From contig JAABTK010000006.1 in NCBI GenBank assembly GCA_011389885.1, positions 1 through 64,000 on the forward strand: a stretch of 64,000 nucleotides of DNA, in the 5' to 3' direction. This DNA comes from Gammaproteobacteria bacterium. Its GTDB lineage: Bacteria; Pseudomonadota; Gammaproteobacteria; Chromatiales; Chromatiaceae. How positions within the stretch are numbered: position 1 is the stretch's first letter; the number at the start of each line of letters is the position of its first letter. The translations under genes were made by a program, and so were the position numbers. Positions 38,528 through 46,843 of this stretch are shown here, piece after piece. Under the pieces are notes generated by a model. It worked only from the letters and a program-made list of their open reading frames with translations. It was not told where the DNA came from and made no database searches.

Positions 38528-38682
38528 CAACACAATACGGAACTCGGCGTAATCAACCACAACGCTGGTTTGGCCGCCCGTCTGCAGCGGCATTTTGAAC
38601 GACTGGAAAAATCCGCAAAGCTTGAAACCATCTAACCCCCCCCTGGGTGGGCTACCGAAGACGCATGAGCCTATTTCGGCTG

Positions 38683-38793
38683 CGCCTAAGCATCGGAAAC
38701 AACCCAGGCGCTCTCGGAACGCAGAACACGCGCAGAACCGCAGAGGGCGCGGAGATGGGTTCGATTTCATGCTCGTTCCCAAGGTCTCCTAGC
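38683..38793. repeat. Partial dispersed repeat at the broken end of the transposase relic
   Basis: TAAGCATCGGAAACAACCC, CTCTCGGAACGCAGAAC, ACCGCAGAGGGCGCGGAG, ending near CTAG at 38789-38792, which supplies the stop codon of the relic. Confidence 0.65.
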
Positions 38794-39115
38794 AGCGGAA
38801 GACCAGCGGATGACCCCGGAACAGCGCCATCCACCGCTGCGCCACCTCCTCATCCGTCAACCCCAACGCCTTCCCCTCGTTGATCCGCAGCAGCAAATGA
38901 TAATGCTTCGACATCACCGCATAGGCGCACACATCAATAGCCAACACCCCCGCCAACCCCGTCCACTCCGCCACCACCCAGCCCTTGCGATGCTCACAAC
39001 TGGCCCCGGTCACCGCACCCTCACCACACAAAAACGCCCTGCGCCCACAGCGATTGATGGCGTGGTAATAGGGCGTTGTCTCAACACTGACCTGCTGGCG
39101 GCTGGCTCGCGTCAT
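38790..39115 (-). pseudogene. Truncated REP-associated tyrosine transposase (RAYT, IS200/Y1 superfamily)
   Basis: 108 codons remain. TPYYHAINRCGRRAFLCGEG and YAVMSKHYHLLLRINEGKAL are the start of the Y1_Tnp domain; the HYH is the HUH metal motif. After about 100 residues the frame ends (WMALFRGHPLVFRC, then TAG) where RAYTs normally continue for another 100-200 residues including the catalytic Tyr. The break coincides with a dispersed repeat. It cannot be catalytically active. RAYTs mobilise REP sequences, which is notable given the REP-like array 1.3 kb away. Confidence 0.8.
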
Positions 39116-39217
39116 GGCTGGCGCCCGGGGTGGGGTTTAGGGAGGGTGTCGAATAGGGCGCAGGGGGATTTCAAAAGGGGGCTGTCCTATTGTCTGTTTT
39201 ATTGTCTGGTTATTGGC

Positions 39218-39279
39218 GCATAACGCCAAGCTTCAGCCGCGCGCGCCTTTGGCGCGTCGGCTGGAAGCTTTTGTTAGCC
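39218..39279 (-). other. attC-like site 1 (integron recombination site) after hicA
   Basis: Minus-strand ends are GGCTAAC and GTTATGC, the R''/R' core format. The arms AAGCTTCCAGCCGACGCGCC and GGCGCGCGCGGCTGAAGCTT pair, leaving extra unpaired C and A bases on one side, as in the extrahelical bases of attC. The TAA of GGCTAAC is the hicA stop codon. Confidence 0.7.
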
Positions 39280-39477
39280 GGAAATTTCCGACAATACTTC
39301 CATTAAGTTTTTGATAATTTTTGGATGCAAAATCTTGCCAGCATGATATGGTACAACAAATCGAATAGATCCTTTTTGATATATTCTATGACTCCCTTTA
39401 CTTCTGACATGCAGGAAGCCTGCTTGTAGCAACTTTCTTTCTGCCTCTGCTGTCAATCTCGGGAGTTTAGGCAACAT
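39274..39477 (-). CDS. hicA: HicA toxin (mRNA interferase)
   Basis: 67 residues. LPRLTAEAERKLLQAGFLHV with RSKGSHRIYQ is the HicA/YcfA double-stranded-RNA-binding fold; the catalytic His lies in GSHRIY. FVVPYHAGKILHPKIIKNLM is the conserved C-terminal part. It cleaves mRNA when HicB is lost. It overlaps hicB by 11 bases. The stop codon is part of an attC core, so the pair fills one gene cassette. The region is AT-richer than its surroundings, indicating transfer. Confidence 0.92.
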   Translation of the reverse strand: MLPKLPRLTAEAERKLLQAGFLHVRSKGSHRIYQKGSIRFVVPYHAGKILHPKIIKNLMEVLSEISG

Positions 39478-39685
39478 TAACCTCCAGTGATGTGGTCAAA
39501 ATTTCTTTTGATAGGCATTCACTGATTTCTTCGTCTGTCATTGTTTCTAGGTAAAGCTCTATTGCCTCCTTAATGTTAATTAATACATCATCAATAGAGT
39601 CTCCTTGCGAATGACAGCCTCTCAATTCTGGACAGAACGCATAATACCCATATTCATCTTTTTCTATAACTATGTTTGCTTTCAT
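39467..39685 (-). CDS. hicB: HicB antitoxin
   Basis: 72 residues. YGYYAFCPELRGCHSQGDSI and IKEAIELYLE are the HicB partial-RNase-H-like fold. The C-terminal DNA-binding domain of longer HicBs is absent, the short form. GGAGG lies seven bases before the ATG, directly after an attC core (GTTAGCC), leaving essentially no leader. It neutralises HicA. Gene order antitoxin-toxin is the minority order for this family, but known. Confidence 0.92.
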   Translation of the reverse strand: MKANIVIEKDEYGYYAFCPELRGCHSQGDSIDDVLINIKEAIELYLETMTDEEISECLSKEILTTSLEVNVA

Positions 39686-39698
39686 TTTTGTTTCCTCC

Positions 39699-39769
39699 GG
39701 CTAACGCCTGGGCTAAGCCGCCGGTGCGGAGCGCAGCGGAGTACCGGTCGGCTTGAGCCCCTGGCTAGC
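39699..39769 (-). other. attC-like site 2 between the restriction gene and hicB
   Basis: Minus-strand ends are GCTAGCC (core slightly degenerate) and GTTAGCC. GGGCTCAAGCCGACCGG pairs with CCGGCGGCTTAGCCC, leaving two unpaired bases (C and A) on one arm, the attC hallmark. The TAG in GCTAGCC is the stop codon of the upstream gene. Confidence 0.75.
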
Positions 39770-40823
39770 TTTCTAGCCACTCATCGGTTACTGCACAGTA
39801 CCTCTTCAGTAGGTCATCTCGACCACATAGCCTAGGGTCGGAAAGCAATTCGTAGGCTCTATTAAAGGCTTCGCCAATTTCTTCGCGATATAGCTCTGCA
39901 CAAAAAACGGAGAAAAAATCTGTCAGGTCAACAACAGCCAGATCAAAAGAAAGGCGCTCAACAAAATCAATAAGTTTTTCTGCTGGGTATAAATCGTTAT
40001 CTGTTCTAACATTAGACGCAAATATCACATATTTTGGGAGCTTTGCTTCCGAGACCTTGTGTGCGAAGTCCGTAAGCCGATTTTTCCAGTCATCACGAAC
40101 TGTTACTTCATACGCTGCTACCAACTCGTAATCTCTAAATTCCTCGATATCCCCCTTTGTACAATCAAATTTATCAGAAGCATGGGGATGGTGAGTTACG
40201 ACACGGTGACCAAAACGCTTTCGATGAATTTCTAAAAAAGCTGCCACGAGAAATTGCTGAATATGACCTTCCGACGGGATGGCTATTAGCTTTTGGCAGA
40301 GAAACAAACTACGCGCATACGACAGATAACTTGAGGGCAGAGGCGGAAGTGCTTTTGGAATAACCCGGGATGACTCAAGTCTCCAAGCGATGTGGTTAAC
40401 GAGCGATTTTCTCTGATCCAATGTGAGCTTTTGGAGCTCGGACAGAAACCCCGAAAACCGAGAATCTTGCGATAGATCGAACTGTCTAACGGCTCCCTTC
40501 CACCCTAAGTTCTCCCCGAAAACTGTGATGTTTTTATGAAATGTAACATGCCGGAAGGTTAACTCAGCGGCTAGTAGCTTATCTCCGTATTTTCCGCGTA
40601 TGCCGGTTGGAACTGCTCTGAAGTCCCAATGCTCATCAGTTACCGAATATGCCGCAAGAAATGCACAGGCAAGCCTGACACTGCCGCCATGATTGTCCAC
40701 GTGCTGATCAAATATGTTTTTTACACTTGCAGGCGGTGGTGCTCCAAGCGACTCACCATCTGTCAACCTATCTACAAGGTCAATTAATAATCGTGCCGAC
40801 GCTTCAACAAACTTATTTCTCAC
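39765..40823 (-). CDS. Probable type II restriction endonuclease (family not recognised)
   Basis: 352 residues directly following a C5 methyltransferase with a four-base overlap, the usual type II R-M arrangement. No clear PD-(D/E)XK is visible. The best nuclease-like region is YELVAAYEVTVRDDWKNRLT around residues 232-251, followed by KLPKYVIFASNVRT, a strand pattern reminiscent of SacI-like endonucleases. The N-terminal half (LGAPPPASVKNIFDQHVDNH) has no recognised domain. It is AT-richer than the chromosome. Its stop lies in an attC core. Function rests mainly on context. Confidence 0.6.
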   Translation of the reverse strand: MRNKFVEASARLLIDLVDRLTDGESLGAPPPASVKNIFDQHVDNHGGSVRLACAFLAAYSVTDEHWDFRAVPTGIRGKYGDKLLAAELTFRHVTFHKNITVFGENLGWKGAVRQFDLSQDSRFSGFLSELQKLTLDQRKSLVNHIAWRLESSRVIPKALPPLPSSYLSYARSLFLCQKLIAIPSEGHIQQFLVAAFLEIHRKRFGHRVVTHHPHASDKFDCTKGDIEEFRDYELVAAYEVTVRDDWKNRLTDFAHKVSEAKLPKYVIFASNVRTDNDLYPAEKLIDFVERLSFDLAVVDLTDFFSVFCAELYREEIGEAFNRAYELLSDPRLCGRDDLLKRYCAVTDEWLES

Positions 40824-41875
40824 AGGTTCAGCTCGCTCTGAATTGCTTGCACACCCTGAATTTCATCTAGATACCCGGATGTAGTTGCCCCCCCGTTTAA
40901 CTGAAAATATAGCGACCTTCCTAGGACGAAAGCGAGGTCAGGCGGTACCGCATCGCCAACTTGCTTGTACTGTGATGACCGCTTTCCAGCAAAATGCATT
41001 TCTCTAGGAAACGTTTGTATTAGCGCGCACTCTTCTACACTTAAACGACGCGCCCCCGGGACTTCTCCTTCCCAAGATTCACCTCCCGCACGCAAGTGAG
41101 CATGATACTTGGGAGCTATACCTTTTGTGTCAAACCAATGTGTTTTATAGCCACCAGAAGAGGCAAGAATGGTATGGCAAGGTCCATGTGGATCGAGAGG
41201 TCTACCTCCACCATTGTACACATGGCCGGCATAGGGACTTGGCCTCAGGTCGGGGTATTTAGCGAACTTGACTGGGCATTTGGGGCTTTCACCAATAGGA
41301 GTATCGCCCAATATTTTGAATGAACTTATATGTTTCTTATCAGTGCCCGGCCCGTGTGACGGGGCAGGGAATCTCAATTGAATACTTTTGGAGCCCATAA
41401 TAATAAGCCGTTTTCTCTTTTGTGGGACCCCGTAATCTGCAGAGTTAAGTACCGCCCAGTTAAGTCGGTATCCGCAGTCAGACAGTTGTGCTAACACAGA
41501 ATCAAAATATGGTCGCGCCTTTTTTAAGCTCAATCCAGGCACATTCTCCATTAAAAAGGCTTCTGGCTGCACTTCTTGAAGACACCGAATGAACTCAGGA
41601 ATCATGTCTCGCTCGTCAGCATTTCCTTTCCTCAGTCCACCTACAGAAAAGGGTTGGCACGGAGGGCCGCCCACAACAATATCTACCTTGCCACGATATT
41701 TTTCGAATGAAATGCCGCGAACATCTTCGTTGAAATGTGTAGCTGACGGGTCATGCGCTGCATATGTTTCCATAGCATCGCGGTTCAACTCCACATTGGC
41801 CAAAACATTCAAACCTGAGCGCCGCAACCCGATAGAAAGGCCGCCTGGCCCGGAAAAAAGATCAATAACATTCAT
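40820..41875 (-). CDS. DNA (cytosine-5) methyltransferase
   Basis: 351 residues with all C5-MTase blocks: motif I VIDLFSGPGGLSIG (3-16), motif IV GGPPCQPFS with catalytic Cys73, motif VI LMENVPG, motif VIII VPQKRKRLII, a target-recognition region roughly 175-280, motif IX RRLSVEECALIQTFP and motif X QYKQVGDAVPPDLA. GGAGG precedes the ATG. Short TRD and single-domain layout fit a type II modification enzyme protecting against the adjacent nuclease. The recognition sequence cannot be read. Confidence 0.95.
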   Translation of the reverse strand: MNVIDLFSGPGGLSIGLRRSGLNVLANVELNRDAMETYAAHDPSATHFNEDVRGISFEKYRGKVDIVVGGPPCQPFSVGGLRKGNADERDMIPEFIRCLQEVQPEAFLMENVPGLSLKKARPYFDSVLAQLSDCGYRLNWAVLNSADYGVPQKRKRLIIMGSKSIQLRFPAPSHGPGTDKKHISSFKILGDTPIGESPKCPVKFAKYPDLRPSPYAGHVYNGGGRPLDPHGPCHTILASSGGYKTHWFDTKGIAPKYHAHLRAGGESWEGEVPGARRLSVEECALIQTFPREMHFAGKRSSQYKQVGDAVPPDLAFVLGRSLYFQLNGGATTSGYLDEIQGVQAIQSELNL

Positions 41876-41930
41876 TTAGAACCTCCAAAACCCCATTATC
41901 TCGCACCCAGGTTGATCTGAAAGCGTCGCA

Positions 41931-42681
41931 GTAGGAACGCCGGTTACCCGGCGCCCCCTGCACAGATCCCGGCGTGCGGTTTTCCCGCACCGGGCTCCTC
42001 AGCCATACTCACTCTCGTAGAGGGAACAAGTTCCCCGTGGATATTTCCGCTAATCAGGTTGTCCTCTTTGATCGGGCCCTACATGTCCCGAAGTGGTTTC
42101 CTGTAACGAATACATATGACTGTCACCCCCTTCCCTGTGTGATCGGCCCTACCGTCTCGGAGTAATATGAGGTGATCCGACTCCCCAAAGGTCTTCAGTT
42201 GCTTCCCCCTTTGTAGGGGTTCGGCTCGCTTACCTGCCTCGGGCGTATCATTCATCTGTAGGCTCCAGCTCTGCCCTGTTTCCTGGTTTCCCATTCGTGC
42301 CAAATCTACTGTTTGCCATGGATAAACGCCGGTTCCGACCAGGAACCCAAAGGGTCTCCCGCGTTCAATACGCATCTCTTGTCACACGCCGTAGCTTGAG
42401 AACTCCGCCGGCTCTCCCCAGGCTCACCAATTCGCCCGGTTTGTTTAGGTTTCACGCACGTTACCACGTTGACCAATCCGGAACGGCTTTTCGAAGCGAT
42501 ACCAGCTCTAAGGGTCTACGTCCCCATCCGGCTCGCGACATACCCTGTGTACGCTTCACCTCTCTTGTTCACATGTCTCGCAGCTTTCGCCGCTACACCG
42601 CTCCGCCAGAGGCGCAACACTCGGTAATGGCGGGTGGTTAACCCTTACCATGCCGGGACTTTCACCCGACCAGATGCGCAC
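41931..42681 (-). mobile_element. Group IIC-like intron lacking a reverse-transcriptase ORF
   Basis: The minus-strand 5' end GTGCGCATCTGGTCGGGTGA with AAGTCCCGGC is typical of bacterial group II (IIC-like) introns. Near the 3' end, GAGCCCGGTGCGGGAAAACC plus GCACGCCGGGATC folds as domain V (about 41964-41998) with a GAAA-type loop. The next hairpin (CGCCGGGTAACCGGCG) with a closing CCTAC is domain VI. The whole is about 750 bases, with no RT/maturase; a 98-codon open frame (42079-42375) may be a remnant. It sits 13 bases beyond attC-like site 3 and just upstream of the methyltransferase, same strand. Exact ends are estimates. Confidence 0.75.
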
Positions 42682-42693
42682 CGCTTCGCGGCG

Positions 42694-42780
42694 CGCTAAC
42701 GTCAAGGCTCAGGCGCCCACCAAAGCGGTAAGCCGATAGGCGCACCGCTTTGGCGGGTCAGGTTGACCCGCATGTTATCT
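42694..42780 (-). other. attC-like site 3
   Basis: Minus-strand ends are GATAACA and GTTAGCG. A strong stem ACCGCTTTGG/CCAAAGCGGT closes the middle; outer arms (GGGTCAACCTGACCCGCC against GGTGGGCGCCTGAGCC) pair imperfectly. It follows the stop codon of the secreted-protein gene within a few bases. Confidence 0.6.
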
Positions 42781-42781
42781 T

Positions 42782-43363
42782 TTAGGGGAGATTTACAGGT
42801 TTCGTTGGTTTGAAAATATCTCCTTGTATTGGCACGTCAGTGCCTACAGTTTCGAATGAAATATCATCAATCCATAAGTCTGCTTTTGTACCACTTAACA
42901 GTTGAAACCCATACCCGATGCTATCAACGCTTTTTGGGACATCCAAAACAACATCAACTTTCTGCCAATTTACGCTAACACCATCTCTTTTTCCTATAGC
43001 GCCCCATCCATGACCTACTCTTTCTCCGTTTGCTCTAAGATGTACCCACAAACCACCTGCATTAAAGTTCTTCTTTTCTCCGGTTGGGTTCTCTATTTTC
43101 AGATAAGCCGATACTCTTAAACGCTTGCCCGAGTATTCTGTTGTGTGGATGGTTTGATATAACTGACCACTCTCATCTTCAGTTTGCCCTGGCACTGATT
43201 TGATATAATAGCTTTTTGGCGATGAGTAATAACTTTTTGTATCAACGCCTATTTCATAATGCTCCCCTGATGTCATCCATCCATCTGGAGGCGACGAGTT
43301 GGCATTTGTAACAAAAAACAACATAGAAGCAATGCAAGCTGTATAGCCAACTAGTTTTTTCAT
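42782..43363 (-). CDS. Secreted cassette-borne protein of unknown function
   Basis: 193 residues from ATG 43363 (MKKLVGYTACIASMLFFVTN). The first about 27 residues are a Sec signal peptide. The mature part is beta-rich: SYYIKSVPGQTEDESGQLYQ, KRLRVSAYLKIENPTGE, VNWQKVDVVLDVPKSVDSIG and LWIDDISFETVG. This resembles the galactose-binding-like beta-sandwich (CBM4/CBM6-type) found in carbohydrate-binding proteins, but no family is claimed. Codon use and AT content differ from the host genes. It fills the third cassette of the array. Confidence 0.7.
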   Translation of the reverse strand: MKKLVGYTACIASMLFFVTNANSSPPDGWMTSGEHYEIGVDTKSYYSSPKSYYIKSVPGQTEDESGQLYQTIHTTEYSGKRLRVSAYLKIENPTGEKKNFNAGGLWVHLRANGERVGHGWGAIGKRDGVSVNWQKVDVVLDVPKSVDSIGYGFQLLSGTKADLWIDDISFETVGTDVPIQGDIFKPTKPVNLP

Positions 43364-43454
43364 ATTCGATAATCCTCTCTTAGTTTTGTGAAAAATAACA
43401 TGCAATGTACGGCGTAGCCGTGGTTACTAAAGTTCCTAATATCAGAAACAAGCT

Positions 43455-43543
43455 ACTAATACTAGAAACCAGGCACCTAATACTAGGTTCCTAATACTAG
43501 GTTCCTAATACTAGGTTCCTAGTATTAGGTGCCTAGTATTAGA
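43455..43543. repeat. Cluster of direct and inverted CTAATACTAG repeats
   Basis: The unit CTAATACTAGGTTC occurs three times in tandem (43478-43517 region). A perfect 16-base inverted pair is GGCACCTAATACTAGG (43472-43487) and CCTAGTATTAGGTGCC (43518-43533). Outer CTAATACTAG (about 43456) and CTAGTATTAG (43533-43542) extend it. Confidence 0.85.
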
Positions 43544-43554
43544 AACCTTCCAGA

Positions 43555-43970
43555 TCCTCTCCTTGGGCCGCCACGCGGTCTGCGGGTCCCAAGGCGAGGG
43601 CATCATCATAGCTCATTTCCGAGAGTTTGTAGCGGGGCCGCCAGATGGCGCCCAGGTGCTTGGCCTTTTCGCGAAGCTCCATCTCGCTGTATGCGATCCG
43701 CACACCGACGCGGATCGAGGTGGACGCGCGTTGCTGTGCCGGCTGTGTTTGCTCAGCCGTCCTTGCGGCTTCGGCTTCGACGCACTCAAGGATAGGAAAT
43801 CCAATCGTTTTCGCCAAAGTATCGCGCTGATCGGGAGCCCCGTCAAGATTCGGTTTGAGCCCTTCTGACCACCGGGGGGGCGATGATGACGCGGAAATTG
43901 GGCTGTCGGGAGGTGTTTGGGGCGGTTGTCGCGGCAGGGATGGGGAAGGAGAGAAGCGGGTTTCGCGCAA
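43555..43970 (-). pseudogene. Degraded conserved hypothetical gene
   Basis: The clearest part, near the 3' end, reads VRIAYSEMELREKAKHLGAI, WRPRYKLSEMSYDDALALGP. This is the shape of small (about 70-residue) proteins often found beside transposases, in which a helix, a W-P-x-x-K-L strand and an ALGLxxR end are conserved. The upstream part is Pro/Ser-rich and appears continued in another frame. It is probably frameshifted. Function unknown. Confidence 0.4.
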
Positions 43971-44267
43971 GCGGCTACAGCCAGTCCGGCGGCCCTGGGC
44001 AGGGCGCTACAGGTCACCCGTTGATCGTACTCGAACGGTTGATCGTACTCGAACGAAGGCTCGGGCTGGGCGAGGGGGTCGCCCTGGTGGTCATCCTCGG
44101 CGTCGATGACCTCCTCCCCGGAGCCTTTGTACCACGCTGGCGGTCCTCGGTACCCGCTGCGTTCCAAAAGGCGTTGTTTCCGTTATTTGTGCGCAGGCGT
44201 GCTAGCGTGATCAGTGGCGGCATCCTGGGGGCAAACGGCAACCATGCGGCTACCAGCATCCCAAAAC

Positions 44268-44304
44268 GAAAAAGGGGTTAGCCGGTAAAAGCGGCTAACC
44301 CCTT
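44268..44304 (-). terminator. Terminator after tRNA-Ile
   Basis: AAGGGGTTAGCCG pairs with CGGCTAACCCCTT (44272-44284 with 44292-44304); a T run follows on the minus strand. Confidence 0.9.
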
Positions 44305-44312
44305 GATTTTAT

Positions 44313-44389
44313 TGGTAGGCCCTGCAGGGCTCGAACCTGCGACCAATGGATTATGAGTCCACTGCTCTAACCAACTGAGCTAAGGGCCC
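44313..44389 (-). tRNA. tRNA-Ile2 (anticodon CAT, lysidine-modified)
   Basis: Acceptor GGGCCCT/AGGGCCT with a G-U closing pair, discriminator A, encoded CCA. Anticodon loop CTCATAA. Overall identity with E. coli ileX-type (not with tRNA-Met) supports Ile decoding AUA after TilS modification. Confidence 0.9.
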
Positions 44390-44401
44390 TTTTTGGCTAT
44401 T

Positions 44402-46243
<1,842 letters not shown>

Positions 46244-46843
46244 AACCTACCTTGCGCTGAGATGTAGGGAGATTTCGTCTGGACGAAACCCGGCATTATA
46301 TCATCTATTCCGCGCCCTACCAAGGGGCGTGGGGAAACGGCGGGTAGCGCCGTTACGCCTAAGGGCCGGCAACACCCCATGGGCGCCGGGTCGATTCGCC
46401 GCGCTGGTCGGGAGCAAGCCGCTGTGGCGGCTCATCGCGGCTCAAGGCCCCACCCGCAAAGAGGCGCGTTGAAGGTTCCTTGTTGTTGCCGTTGCCTGGG
46501 CGCTTCTGTACGGTCTTCGGACTGGAAAAATGGGCGCGGCAGCGCCGATTTCAAGCCAAGGACCGCCGATCATGTTTCACGCAAGCCGCCGCGCCCCCCG
46601 CGCTTTGCGGTTTCGGGCAGCGGCTGGGGCTGAGATTTGAGCGCTTGTCGAAACTACAGCGTAGACCATTGTAGGAATCTTTCAAGCTGAATGAGCAATC
46701 GGACGGGTGCGAGGTGCGGCCGCGCGGGCGCAGATTAAGGCCCCAAACCGGCCCGGGGCGGGTTGCGTCGGCGATGACCGCGCCTTGATCGTGCGCGTTT
46801 TCGTGGTTGCAAACCGCGCCCGCAGGGGCTTATGGCGGTTGTT
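46244..46843. other. 600-base gap without a supported gene
   Basis: Between rpoD and the glcD-like gene, both on the minus strand. The left part must carry the rpoD promoter and leader. No repeat-family core, tRNA or convincing ORF was seen. Confidence 0.5.

Larger units (their letters stand above)
43406..44312. other. 907-base gap with palindromic repeats, a gene relic and a dispersed repeat
   Basis: Left part: a possible degenerate attC end (GGCTACGCCG...TGCATGTTATT on minus, about 43395-43425), then the CTAATACTAG cluster. Middle: the relic at 43555-43970. Right: a direct 18-base repeat (GTTGATCGTACTCGAACG, two copies near 44022-44057) and a dispersed-family fragment (44155-44205, CTGCGTTCCAAAAGGCG, TTGTTTCCGTTATTTGTGCG). 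Confidence 0.55.

Noticed and set aside
40157-40363. 68-codon plus-strand frame inside the restriction gene
   Set aside because: Opposite a longer coherent frame in an AT-rich gene; no ribosome site.
42297-42641. 114-codon plus-strand frame inside the intron
   Set aside because: Lies across structured intron RNA sequence on the opposite strand; composition not protein-like.
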